Shown one piece after another: positions 32,601-40,273 of a DNA stretch of 41,098 bases. Below the pieces are notes generated by a model. The model ran no database searches and was not told where the DNA came from. It saw only the letters and a list, made by a program, of their open reading frames with translations. The position numbers were made by a program, and so were the translations under genes. The stretch is from assembly GCA_903894975.1 (NCBI GenBank), contig CAITSE010000204.1, positions 1 to 41,098 of the forward strand, written 5' to 3'. Each line of letters starts with the position of its first letter. The first letter of the stretch is position 1. This DNA comes from an uncultured Lentisphaerota bacterium. Its GTDB lineage: Bacteria > Verrucomicrobiota > Lentisphaeria > Oligosphaerales > CAITYL01.

Positions 32601-34563
32601 CACGGTCAGCGTCGCGCCGGCCAACGTCAGCGTACTCACCACCGACACCCGGCAGTTCACCGCGACCGGCCGGGACCAGTACGGCGCGCTCATATCGCCG
32701 CAACCGGCCTTCGCCTGGGGCGTCAGCGGCGGCGGCAGCATTGACACCAACGGTCTGTTCACCGCGGGCGGCAGCGCCGGCGGCCCCTACATCGTCACAG
32801 CCTCCAGCAGCGGCTCGAGCGGCGCCGCCAGCGTCACCGTGACCCTGCCGCCGCCTGTCCTGACCTCGATCATCGTCTCCCCCACGAGCGCCGGCGTGGC
32901 GACCGGCACGACCCAGCAGTTCAGCGCCTCCGGCCGGGACCAGTACGGCGCCGCGATGTCACCCCAACCGACCTTCGCCTGGAGTGCCAGCGGCGGCGGC
33001 GGCATCGACACCAACGGCCTGTTCACCGCCGGCGGAACCGCCGGCGGACCGTACACGGTCACGGCTTCCAGCGGCGGAATTGACGGCACCGCGAGTGTGA
33101 CGGTGGTGGACCCCGCCATCCCGGTGCTGACCTCGATCGCCGTAACGCCGGCCGCCGCAGGCGTCGCCATCTCTTCGACCCAGCAGTTCAGTGCGGTCGC
33201 CAAAGATCAGCACGGCATCGCCATGGCCTCGCAGCCGACCTTCGCCTGGAGCGTTAGCGGCGGCGGCAGCATCGACGTCAACGGCCTGTTCACGGCCGGC
33301 GGCACCGCCGGCGGACCGTACATCGTGACGGCGACGGGCGGCGGCAAGAGCGGCACCGCCAACGTCACCGTGACCTCATCGCTGATCCTGTTCGACGATG
33401 CCGTCCATAGTTGCACCCTTTATGGAGCCAAAACGGTCCTGGCGTACTCGTCCACCGCGCCCGTCCACTCCGGCACCGTGGCCTATGGTGCCACATCCGG
33501 ATCTTCTTACCAGGGCGGTCTGGCCGGCAGCAACCTGGTCATTCCCGTCGGCAAAACCACGGTAAAAACCTACATCTACATCCAGTCGGCCACCGCGATT
33601 TCCGGGTTCATCGCCCAGTTGGGTGCCCCGAACTACACCTCGACCACCTTCAGCAACAGCTCGAACACCGCGTATTGGAAGGTCGACGGTGTCGCCGGCC
33701 GCGTCGCCATGACCGCCAACACCTGGCATGAGGTGACCCTGGACCTGGGCGGAGCCTTCGGCGCCACTCTGACGCCCGGCACGACCAAGTTAAACAATGT
33801 GACGGTCCTGTTCACCAGTGCGTCCGAGACCATCTATCTGGACGACACCAGCCTGACGGCCCCGGCCCCGGTCTTCACCACGCTGGTCGTGACCCCGACG
33901 GATGCGAGTGTGCAAGCCGCTCAGGCCCAGCAGTTCACGGCCGTTGCCAAAGACCAGTACGGGTATGACCTGTCACCCCAGCCGGCCATCGCCTGGAGCG
34001 TCAGCGGCGGCGGAACGATCACCGGCAGCGGACTCTTCACCGCGACCGGCGCCGGCGGCGGACCCTACACCGTCACCGCCACCAGCGCCGGAGTGATCGG
34101 AACCGCCAACGTGACGATCACGGGAACTCCCCATGACACTTGGAAGAACTCCCAGTTCGGCGCCAACGCGGGGAACCCGGCCGTCAGCGGCGACGCCGTG
34201 GTGAACAACGCGGCGGGCATCCCCAATCTGACCACCTATGCGCTCGGGGTGAACCCATACACGGCCGCGGCGACCGACCTGCCGGCCGCCGCCACGGTCA
34301 CGACCTCCGGCACGAGCTATCTCGCACTCTCCTTCACCCGCAACACGGCGGCGACCGACCTGACGCTCACCGTGCAAAGCAGCAGCGACCTGACCAATAC
34401 GGCCGGGTGGACGGCCGTGAGCACCTGGCACGCCGGCGCCTGGTCGCCCCCGGACCGCGTCCAGGAAAGCGGTGCCCCGCCGCAAGTCCAGGTCCAGGTC
34501 AAGGACACCGCGCCGGTGGGCTCGGCGCCCCGCCGTTTCCTGCGGCTGAAGATCGACCCGTGA
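26650..34563 (+). CDS. Giant secreted two-catalytic-domain glycoside hydrolase (GH30-like + DUF5060/clan-A GH)
   Basis: This is a 2637-residue exported protein. A signal peptide (cleavage near VSA, about residue 35) leads into these parts. A GH30-like TIM barrel comes first (about 38-440; predicted nucleophile E294 in GQTEYMG). Three PKD/REJ-like beta repeats follow (440-745) and one BIG2-type Ig repeat. A DUF5060 domain precedes a GH5-like barrel (acid/base E1102 in WELGNELN, nucleophile E1181 in LLYGEDG). Next come three Calx-beta repeats (about 1350-1710), a He_PIG-like repeat, two Ig domains and three BIG2 repeats. A jelly-roll-like module (about 2243-2405), one more BIG2 repeat and the C-terminal domain complete it. 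In the first barrel the NEP position reads N200-K201-A, so its acid/base may be lost. I choose ATG 26650, not 26554, because the signal peptide starts there and AGGAAA precedes it. Confidence 0.88.
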   Translation: MIKATGTRLRAAIRLWRPFLLLTAFGLTWASKVSAANETVTVYTATQYQTIMAWGAGAGYFALSEKDSLRLHLLDEAVNGVGITRARFEPGAGSSPDGAMDWELWNDDGDPSTTTMSQMNPTKIDDEATRFYLPMKSLVEANSETFTTYLSPSYFTNGSSGAAPAWLLNSPGEHAEYLTSILLYLKNTHGITADYTTILNKAGNNNNYTATVCANTIKVLGPRLAALGLPTKVQFPECMQAATSYSYITAVQDDPAIWPYIGLLSYHLYGGADPGRSNLRDFGLARNIPTGQTEYMGLTVSILYDDLIKGGVSVWEIYAWNDVLPPDASHSWFSRTAQYWQIRQVTRYVRPGAVRVEAASSTTNIRPLAFVRNGKMTVVLLNNTVSQVPKTLDLSGLPAGEYGACYSTTNATDYTELGLFTVTVGGTLTVTVPGSSVLTVYPHETNQPPTLTDWKATPSFLTQPASAATLSAAARDPELDAISYAWSVASQPAGAAAILATPSSATTNVSGMTVAGDYVFAVAVRDATHTVTRTVELTVYAGNQPPYIGNSHNRWPVVVTLPTSTTTLRGGGRDPEGDALTYQWSLVSQPAGANAALAGQTTSTCSVSNQTVAGNYVFQYSLSDPTHTVSQQLTVPVYPANTAPVISSATATAATITLPTATTSLAAVTSDPDAAAITPWRPGGDVLTHWWSVQSAPAGASPVFANQGAKNTAVGGLTATGTYVFRLTAIDRTLTATKDVTVTVAPPPSVLTSITLAPTNTAVLTGATKQFTATAKDQFGAAMSPQPTFGWSVSGGGAINGSGLFTAGGTAGGPYTVTATSGGQIATASVTVTPVLVPVTVAANTTSGGSLGRYDIYELTMTESGSYANPWEDVTITAVFTSPSAKSYTVGGFYYDTATWKLRFAPMELGNWTWSLTFDNGAGKFVTGGNFTCTASGNSGFLRMQPGNTRTFITEGDSRPFYANGFNKPAYTGNGGVDAPTFPTFMAPFRAAGINMIRDNAQACHTNATNNYGNNLTVNGFNVGGSGKNNYDTALGKVEDQYYQLLHQSGFKLMLAFMLHPNLIIPNYDVSNPAVKAAAEKYHTYMLNRFSAYVDVWELGNELNSVTQTYLDTVTGICGVKDPYQHPLTISNPQGQLDESGLAVVAPHRYTPDDNLKMADLAASCQRNHATYPDKPLLYGEDGNYTPYGKYDPARYRISIWSAFTNQAGCLFWLVSFDQNSCEAGAGITNQYIGTEERALAKILANFTADFDPSAVPMTATLNPSNQMTGSVLGSAVDIAGYFTHATSHTTPLAGARVTLLIPAAGMQGQWLDPATGNTVQTFTVNSGSQILTLPTFRSDLVLRIRAAGTAPKLEFSTANYNARENQGVLTGTVTRSGSAAGAVSVTYSTRDGQAVAGTSYTAVTGTLSWADGDTAPKTFTVPLLNDNVYDGDRDFALVLSNPAGGAGLGNNADALVTLYNDDSDLVMLNATSYAVMKDAGATAITVHRVGRGVGPVSVNYDTQGGSATTSDYTPIQAGATSVTGVIKWADGDLSPKTVAIPILNNPGSSGNKTFRFELLNPQGVDMGMAYRATVTIVDPAATRAGVLQFGRYSYFTNVIGACGATDAGYAVTRTAGSVSVPVSRIGGADGAVSVSYSLMAGTAVAGADYTNVSGTLSWADGDAADKTITIPVLNNATASGNVAVWVYLSSPVGGALLNGYIGNRAAIVIADPNLPPVLANPQTAAGTVGSLFTCTVAATSTPTAFSAANLPSGLTLNPATGIITGTASAGIEGAYDVVLGAANAGGTGSAHLMLTLGPTTATAPVILSQPADTGVTVGQSVTFCVTAAGTPPLSYQWRRNGVVIANAVGSAYNITSPALTDHGAQFSVVVTNSVGSLASGTATLAVTSSATAPSIIASPASRTVSVGQTVILSVTAAGSGPLDYLWTRNGANIGGATASTYTISPVTAGENGNAYAVTVQNTIGTATSNDAVLTVNGGTPILSTVSVAPANVSVLTTDTRQFTATGRDQYGALISPQPAFAWGVSGGGSIDTNGLFTAGGSAGGPYIVTASSSGSSGAASVTVTLPPPVLTSIIVSPTSAGVATGTTQQFSASGRDQYGAAMSPQPTFAWSASGGGGIDTNGLFTAGGTAGGPYTVTASSGGIDGTASVTVVDPAIPVLTSIAVTPAAAGVAISSTQQFSAVAKDQHGIAMASQPTFAWSVSGGGSIDVNGLFTAGGTAGGPYIVTATGGGKSGTANVTVTSSLILFDDAVHSCTLYGAKTVLAYSSTAPVHSGTVAYGATSGSSYQGGLAGSNLVIPVGKTTVKTYIYIQSATAISGFIAQLGAPNYTSTTFSNSSNTAYWKVDGVAGRVAMTANTWHEVTLDLGGAFGATLTPGTTKLNNVTVLFTSASETIYLDDTSLTAPAPVFTTLVVTPTDASVQAAQAQQFTAVAKDQYGYDLSPQPAIAWSVSGGGTITGSGLFTATGAGGGPYTVTATSAGVIGTANVTITGTPHDTWKNSQFGANAGNPAVSGDAVVNNAAGIPNLTTYALGVNPYTAAATDLPAAATVTTSGTSYLALSFTRNTAATDLTLTVQSSSDLTNTAGWTAVSTWHAGAWSPPDRVQESGAPPQVQVQVKDTAPVGSAPRRFLRLKIDP
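33376..33866 (+). repeat. shared jelly-roll-like module, copy 1 (in giant protein 1)
   Basis: The module of about 160 residues opens with ILFDDAVHSC and continues PVHSGTVAYGAT, NLVIPVGKTT, NTWHEVTLDLGGAFGA and IYLDDTSL. Its DNA is almost the same as the copy at 38488-38975, with exact runs such as CAGCAACCTGGTCATTCCCG. Two diverged copies lie at 36304-36815 and 36937-37410. I suspect a carbohydrate-binding module but recognise no named CBM family. Confidence 0.75.
34129..34563 (+). repeat. shared C-terminal domain, copy 1
   Basis: The ~145-residue end domain reads DTW.N.QFGANA, then VVNNAAGIPNLTTYALGVNP, and closes with PRRFLRLKI. The second giant protein ends in a near copy (39507-39942). 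In related PVC proteins the first part has D.DGDG.PN.LEYALG; here the calcium-loop-like aspartates are replaced (VVNNAAG). It is probably a sorting or anchoring domain. Confidence 0.8.
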
Positions 34564-34593
34564 TCCCTCTGATCCCGTGATGAACCGAGTGAG

Positions 34594-37500
34594 ATGAACG
34601 GTACTATGCGACAGTTTCTTTCCCGGCCTCTTTTCTTGCTCTCCCTGGCATTGGTGCTGGCGATGGCCCTGAACGGCCATGCCAATCCGCCGGCCCCGGG
34701 CTGGACGCTCACGTTCGAGGATGAGTTCCTCGGCGTCAACCCGGACGGCACCGGCCTGGACCGAAGCAAGTGGACGCCCGGCCTGGGCACCTTGCGCTCC
34801 AACGGCGAGCAGGAGTGGTATGTGGATTCCCCCAACAACATCGCCATCTCCAACGGCACGCTGAAGCTGAATGCCATTCACGACCATCCGCCGGGCGGAG
34901 TCGGCCAGGGGCCGGGCCTGTGCGGAGACGGCATCACCCGCCCGGATTGCGACTATTCCTCGGGAGAGGTGATCACAAAGAGCTCCTTCTACCAGCGCTT
35001 CGGATACTTCGAAATCCGCTGCAAGATGCCTGCGGGCAAGGGGCAATGGCCGGCATTCTGGCTGCTCCCGGCCGATCCAGGCGGGTGGCCGCCGGAATAT
35101 GACATCTTCGAAAACCTCGGGGACAAGACCAAAACCCTGTACTTTTCCAGCCATGTGAGCCCGCTCTATCCGTATGTGGGCGGCGGCGTCCGCAAGGAGG
35201 TCGGGCAGTATGTCACGTCGGGCACGGTTAATTACTCCGCGGGGTTTCACACCATTGGCTTTCTCTGGAAGCCCGGCCGGATCAGTTGGTACCTGGACGA
35301 CGTCCCGCAGGGAACGCTCCGGCGCTATGTCCATTACATGTCGCCAATGTATCTCCTGGCGAACCTGGCCGTGGGCGGGAGCTGGCCCGGTTACCCGGAC
35401 GGGTCTTATCCTTTTCCGACGACCCTGGAAATCGATTACATCCGGGCTTGGGAACTGCCCCAACCCAGTCCCTGGCAGACCGCGGACATCGGCAGTCCCG
35501 GGCTGGCAGGCCGGGCCTCCTGGTGCGACGGCGTCTTCGACGTCACCGGCGAGGGCAACGACATCTGGGGCTGCAGCGACCAGTTCCGCTATGTCTACCG
35601 CCCCCTCAATGGCGACGGCGCCATCACCGCCCGGGTGGCCAGCCTGAAAAACGGCACCACCACGGGCGGCGCCCAGAATCCCTGGGTCAAGGCCGGCATC
35701 ATGATCCGCGAAACCCTGGACGCGAATGCCAAAACGGCCATGGTCGGCGTCACCCCGGGCGGAAACGGAAGCTTCTTCCAATCCCGCGCGGCCACCAACG
35801 GCGCCACCGCCGCCGTGGTGCCGTGGAACGCCCAGACTCCTTACTATTGGGTCAAGCTTGTCCGGAACGGTTCCGTCCTGACGGGCTCAACCTCGCCGGA
35901 CGGTTCGGCCTGGACGCCGATCGGCACCGCCACCATCGCCATGGGCGCCTCCGTGTATGCCGGGCTTGCCGTCACCAGCCACAACCCCGGCACATTGGCG
36001 GACGCGCAGTTCGACCAGGTCGCGGTTTCCTCAGCGGCGCCGGTTCTGACCTCGATCGCCGTTTCCCCGACCGGCACAACCATCGCCGCGGGCGGATCCC
36101 GGCTGTTCACCGCGACCGGGTATGACCAGTTCGGCGGCGCGCTGTCGCCGCAACCGGCCATTGACTGGGACGTCACCGGCGGCGGCGCCATCGACGACAA
36201 CGGAGTGTTTTCCGCCTGTGCCGTGGCCGGCGGCCCCTACATGGTGACGGCCGCGAACGGAAGCGTCCAGGGCGCCGCCACGCTGTCCGTCCTCGCCCCG
36301 CCGGCGGGAGGCAGTCTGGTCCTTTTCGACGACACGCTGCGGAACGGCTGCACCTTCACCGGAGTCGCGGCCCAGGCCGGGACGCCGGTCCATTCCGGCA
36401 CGGCGGCCTACGGCGGGACGGCAAGCGCGTACGCCCAGTTCGGGTTGAGCTGCCACGGCCTGGTGGTGCCCGCGGACAAAACCGCGGTCCAGTTCTGGTT
36501 CTACATCTCCGGCACCGCCACCGGCATCGGCGGGTTCATGGTCCAACAAGGCTCGGGCAGTTACCCGACCGCAAGCTTCTCTTCCAGCACCGGCGTCTGG
36601 ACGGTCGACGGGTTCTCCGGAACCACCACCAAGGGCAAGCCCGACGCCATTACGCCAAACACGTGGCACCTGGCGACGCTGAATCTGGCGGCCACCTTCG
36701 CCGCGGCCGGCAAGACCTTCACCCCGGGCGTCACCAAGCTGAACACGGTTGTGGCCCAGGTAACCAATGCGGCGGAAACGATTTACATGGACGACGTCAG
36801 CCTGGTGCCGGAGTTGTCCGCGCCGGTGGTGGCCAAGCCGGACGCCCTGTATCCGGCGCGGGTCTCCACCCTGCCCGCGCCCGGGCCGGTCCTGCCGCCG
36901 CGGTCGCTCCTGCCCCCGCCGGGCGTCGCCGGCATGGGCGGAATCTGCCTCTTCGACGACCTGCCGCAGAACGGCTGCACCTACTCGGGCAGCATCGCCG
37001 CGCTCACCTCGCCGGTCCACTCCGGCACGGCCGCCTATGGCGCGACCGCCGGCGGGTCGCCCCAGCTCGGACTGTCCCTGAACAAGCTGGTCGTTCCCGC
37101 CGGACAGACGACGTTGAAAATGTACGTCTACGTGAAAAGCCCCGCGACCGGCGTCCTCTCCTTCATGGTGGCGCTGGGACCGCCGACCTACCAGAGCTTC
37201 ACCTTCAACAACTCCAGCACGGCGTATTGGACGGTCGACGGCGCACCGGGCAGCGTCAACATGACCGCCAATACCTGGCATGAGGTGAAACTGAACTTGG
37301 CCGGCGCGTTCGGCGCCAGCCTGGTCCCGGGCACGACCAAGCTCGGCTCCGTGCTGACCCAGTTCACCAGCGGCTCGGAATCCGTCTATATGGACGATGT
37401 GTTCCTGGTTCCCCCGGATGGGTTCACGCCCGTCCTGGCCTCCATCACCCTGGCCCCGGCGGCCGTCGCGCTGCCACCGGGTTCAACCCGGCAGTTCGTC

Positions 37501-39942
37501 GCCATCGGCAAAGACCAGGGCAGCACAACCCTGGCCCTGCCCTCCGTGGCCTGGAGCGCGAGCGGCGGCGGAACCATTGACGGCACCGGCCTGTTCGCCA
37601 CCGGCACCAACGCTGGCGGGCCGTACACCGTGACCGCGTCCAGCCTGGGTCAGACCGGAACCGCCAGCGTGACCGTGGTCGGCGGCGGCGGCGCGCCGAT
37701 ATTGACCACGATTGCCGTGGCCCCGGCGGGCGCCAGCGTGCAGGCCGGTGCGAACCAGACCTTTACCGCGGTGGCCAAAGACCAGTACGGCGCCCTGCTC
37801 TCCCCGCAACCGGCCTTCACCTGGAGCGTGAATGGCGGAGGCGCGTTCACCGGCAGCGGCCTGTTCACCGCCGGCGGCACGGCCGGCGGACCGTACACCG
37901 TGATCGCCGCGAGCGGCGGCATCTCCGGAACCGCCGGCGTGACCGTCACCGGCGGAGGCGGCGCTCCCCCGGTCCTGACCTCCATCACGGTTTCGCCGGC
38001 CAGCGCCAGCCTGCTAACCGGCACCACCAAGGCGTTCGTGGCCACAGCGATCGACCAGGATGGCGCCAGCATGTCGCCGCAACCCGTCTTTGCCTGGAGC
38101 GTGACCGGCGGCGGCACGATCAACGGCAGCGGCCTCTTCACCTCGGGCGCCGCGGCCGGCGGACCCCACACAGTCACGGCCGCCAGCGCGGGCATCGGCG
38201 GAACCGCAACCGTGTCCGTCACCCTCCCCCCGCCGGTGCTGACCTCGGTGACTGTGACCCCCGCCAGCAACACCATCCTGACCGGCGCGACCCAGCCCTT
38301 CACCGCCACCGGCATCGACCAGTATGGCGCCGCCCTGGCGCCGCAACCGACTTTCACCTGGGCCGTGAGCGGCGGCGGCACCATCAACGGCAGCGGCCTC
38401 TTCACCTCGGGAACCGCGACCGGCGGACCGTACACGGTCACCGCCGCCGGCACGGGGAAAACCGGCACGGCCCTGATCTCCGTGGCGGCCCCGGTAATCC
38501 TGTTCGACGACGCACCCCGGAACGGCTGCGCCTACTCGGGAACCAAAACGTTCCTGGTCCTCTCGTCCACCGCGCCCGTCCACTCCGGCACGGCGGCCTA
38601 TGGCGCCACAGGAGACAAGTATTATCAGTGCGGACTGACCGCCAGCAACCTGGTCATTCCCGTCGGCAAGACGACGTTGAAAACCTACATCTACATCCAG
38701 TCGGCCTCCACGATCTCCGGGGTCATCGCCCAGTTGGGCGCCCCGAACTATACGTCGACCACCTTCAGCAACACCACGAACTCCGCGTATTGGAAAGTCG
38801 ACGGCGGCGTCGGCGGCGTTACCATGGCCGCCAACACCTGGCATGAGGTGACCCTGGATCTGGCCGGAGCCTTCGGAGCCACTCTGACGCCCGACACCAC
38901 CAAGCTGAACAGCGTGACCGTCCAGCTCACCAACGCTGCCGCCTCCGTCTATTTGGACGACACCAGCCTGACCCTTCCTTCGCCCGGATTGACCACCGTC
39001 TCGGTCACGCCCGCGAGCGCCGCCGTGCAGGCCGGCGCCACCCGGCAGTTCGCCGCCACCGGCCTCGACCAATACGGCGCCCCGCTGTCGCCCCAACCCG
39101 TCTTCGCTTGGATCGTAAGCGGCGGCGGAACCATCACGACCGGCGGCCTGTTCACCGCGACCGGATCGAGCGGCGGCCCCTACACGGTGACCGCCACCAG
39201 CGGCAGCCTCAGCGGAAGCGCGACCGTCACCGTCACCGCACTGCCGGCGCCGGTGTTGACCGCGGTCGCGGTCTCGCCGGCAAACGCCAGCCTGTTGCCC
39301 GGCGCGACGATGGCATTCACCGCCACCGCCCTGGATCAGTACGGCGCTCCCCTGTCCTCGCAGCCAGCCTTTACCTGGAGTGTCGACGGCGGCGGCATCA
39401 CCGGCAGCGGCTCCTTCGCCGCGGACAACACCGCCGGCGGACCGTACACCGTCACGGCCGCCAGCGGCGGCAGAAGCGGAACCGCCGCCGTGACCGTTGC
39501 CGCCCCGCCGCTGGACACCTGGAACGCCGCCCAGTTCGGCGCGAACGCGGCGGACCCGGCCGTAAGCGGAGGCGCGATGGTGAACAACGCGGCCGGCATC
39601 CCCAATCTGATGGCCTACGCCCTCGGTGTCAGCCCGTACACGGCCGCCGCGGACGCGCTCCCGGTCGCCACCACGGCCATCGCCTCCGGCACGAGTTACC
39701 TGGCCCTCTCCTTCACTCGCAACACCGATGCGACCGACCTGACGCTCACGGTGCAAGGCAGCAACGACCTGACCAACCCGGCCGGGTGGGCGACCGTGAG
39801 CACCTGGCACGGCGGCGCCTGGTCGCCGCCGGGCTGCGTCCTGGAAAGTGGCTCACCTCCACAACTCCAGGTGCAGGTGCAAGATGCCGCGCCCGTAGGC
39901 TCCGTCCCCCGCCGTTTCCTGCGTCTGAAGGTCGGGCCATAA
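34594..39942 (+). CDS. Giant secreted GH16 (laminarinase/agarase-type) multidomain protein
   Basis: This 1782-residue exported protein has a signal peptide (cleavage near GHA, about residue 30). A GH16 catalytic domain follows (about 30-290), whose ExDxxE site reads E168-Y-D170-I-F-E173. A concanavalin-like DUF1349-type domain comes next (290-480), then one BIG2 repeat and two jelly-roll-like modules joined by a Pro-rich linker (about 740-780). Four BIG2 repeats, a third module, two more BIG2 repeats and the C-terminal domain end the protein. GH16 enzymes hydrolyse beta-1,3/1,4-glucans or galactans such as laminarin, lichenan, agarose or carrageenan. The site is compatible with activity, but the substrate is not determined. 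It starts 30 bp after the previous stop, so the pair is very likely one operon. ATG 34594 has GAG just before it; a second ATG at 34606 is possible. Confidence 0.9.
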   Translation: MNGTMRQFLSRPLFLLSLALVLAMALNGHANPPAPGWTLTFEDEFLGVNPDGTGLDRSKWTPGLGTLRSNGEQEWYVDSPNNIAISNGTLKLNAIHDHPPGGVGQGPGLCGDGITRPDCDYSSGEVITKSSFYQRFGYFEIRCKMPAGKGQWPAFWLLPADPGGWPPEYDIFENLGDKTKTLYFSSHVSPLYPYVGGGVRKEVGQYVTSGTVNYSAGFHTIGFLWKPGRISWYLDDVPQGTLRRYVHYMSPMYLLANLAVGGSWPGYPDGSYPFPTTLEIDYIRAWELPQPSPWQTADIGSPGLAGRASWCDGVFDVTGEGNDIWGCSDQFRYVYRPLNGDGAITARVASLKNGTTTGGAQNPWVKAGIMIRETLDANAKTAMVGVTPGGNGSFFQSRAATNGATAAVVPWNAQTPYYWVKLVRNGSVLTGSTSPDGSAWTPIGTATIAMGASVYAGLAVTSHNPGTLADAQFDQVAVSSAAPVLTSIAVSPTGTTIAAGGSRLFTATGYDQFGGALSPQPAIDWDVTGGGAIDDNGVFSACAVAGGPYMVTAANGSVQGAATLSVLAPPAGGSLVLFDDTLRNGCTFTGVAAQAGTPVHSGTAAYGGTASAYAQFGLSCHGLVVPADKTAVQFWFYISGTATGIGGFMVQQGSGSYPTASFSSSTGVWTVDGFSGTTTKGKPDAITPNTWHLATLNLAATFAAAGKTFTPGVTKLNTVVAQVTNAAETIYMDDVSLVPELSAPVVAKPDALYPARVSTLPAPGPVLPPRSLLPPPGVAGMGGICLFDDLPQNGCTYSGSIAALTSPVHSGTAAYGATAGGSPQLGLSLNKLVVPAGQTTLKMYVYVKSPATGVLSFMVALGPPTYQSFTFNNSSTAYWTVDGAPGSVNMTANTWHEVKLNLAGAFGASLVPGTTKLGSVLTQFTSGSESVYMDDVFLVPPDGFTPVLASITLAPAAVALPPGSTRQFVAIGKDQGSTTLALPSVAWSASGGGTIDGTGLFATGTNAGGPYTVTASSLGQTGTASVTVVGGGGAPILTTIAVAPAGASVQAGANQTFTAVAKDQYGALLSPQPAFTWSVNGGGAFTGSGLFTAGGTAGGPYTVIAASGGISGTAGVTVTGGGGAPPVLTSITVSPASASLLTGTTKAFVATAIDQDGASMSPQPVFAWSVTGGGTINGSGLFTSGAAAGGPHTVTAASAGIGGTATVSVTLPPPVLTSVTVTPASNTILTGATQPFTATGIDQYGAALAPQPTFTWAVSGGGTINGSGLFTSGTATGGPYTVTAAGTGKTGTALISVAAPVILFDDAPRNGCAYSGTKTFLVLSSTAPVHSGTAAYGATGDKYYQCGLTASNLVIPVGKTTLKTYIYIQSASTISGVIAQLGAPNYTSTTFSNTTNSAYWKVDGGVGGVTMAANTWHEVTLDLAGAFGATLTPDTTKLNSVTVQLTNAAASVYLDDTSLTLPSPGLTTVSVTPASAAVQAGATRQFAATGLDQYGAPLSPQPVFAWIVSGGGTITTGGLFTATGSSGGPYTVTATSGSLSGSATVTVTALPAPVLTAVAVSPANASLLPGATMAFTATALDQYGAPLSSQPAFTWSVDGGGITGSGSFAADNTAGGPYTVTAASGGRSGTAAVTVAAPPLDTWNAAQFGANAADPAVSGGAMVNNAAGIPNLMAYALGVSPYTAAADALPVATTAIASGTSYLALSFTRNTDATDLTLTVQGSNDLTNPAGWATVSTWHGGAWSPPGCVLESGSPPQLQVQVQDAAPVGSVPRRFLRLKVGP
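38488..38975 (+). repeat. shared jelly-roll-like module, copy 4 (in giant protein 2)
   Basis: This near duplicate of 33376-33866 contains VILFDDAPRNGC, NLVIPVGKTTLKTYIYIQS, NTWHEVTLDLAGAFGA and VYLDDTSL. The nucleotide match is much closer to the copy in the other gene than to the two copies within its own gene. This suggests recent duplication or gene conversion. Confidence 0.75.
39507..39942 (+). repeat. shared C-terminal domain, copy 2
   Basis: DTWNAAQFGANAADPAVSGG, then MVNNAAGIPNLMAYALGVSP and PRRFLRLKV match the end of the first giant protein at both protein and DNA level. The intact pairing on two otherwise different enzymes supports a shared cell-surface or secretion role. Confidence 0.8.
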
Positions 39943-40273
39943 GCCGGTTCTCCCCGCAACGCGAACCCATCCACCGCTAATCCTACCGCCGGCGCCAGAG
40001 AAGAATTTCCCGTCGCCAAGGCTCTTAGACATGAAGGCACTGGGCATTGTGTACTGTGGCGGCGTGAGCGTGCCGATGGTCAACCAGGCGCTGGTGCCCG
40101 ACACCTGCAACCCTTCCCTTCCCACACCACACCTTGACAAGGACCGGCCACTGATGCCGGTCTGAAGGAACGCAAATCCTCGCGCGCCTTCAGCCATTGC
40201 AAATCCCCGGGCCAGCGCTTATGGTGATGCTATCTCTTGCAGGTTCACGGTTGCCGGACAAAGGAATCCCCGT
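39943..40273. other. 331-bp intergenic region before the kinase
   Basis: The region holds one 7-bp stem, GACCGGC/GCCGGTC (40142-40162). It also holds a possible 44-codon ORF at 40031-40165 (MKALGIVYCGGVSVPMVNQA...), which has no ribosome-binding site and no recognised family. TTGACA at 40134 has no -10 at proper spacing. I see nothing else to support. Confidence 0.4.

Noticed and set aside
29200-32703. 1167-aa minus-strand ORF opposite giant protein 1
   Set aside because: It is a high-GC antisense shadow of the giant glycosidase gene. The plus-strand frame has clear domains, a signal peptide and catalytic motifs.
40134-40162. promoter with TTGACA for the kinase gene
   Set aside because: No -10-like hexamer lies 16-18 nt downstream; the sequence there is CCGGTC inside a hairpin.
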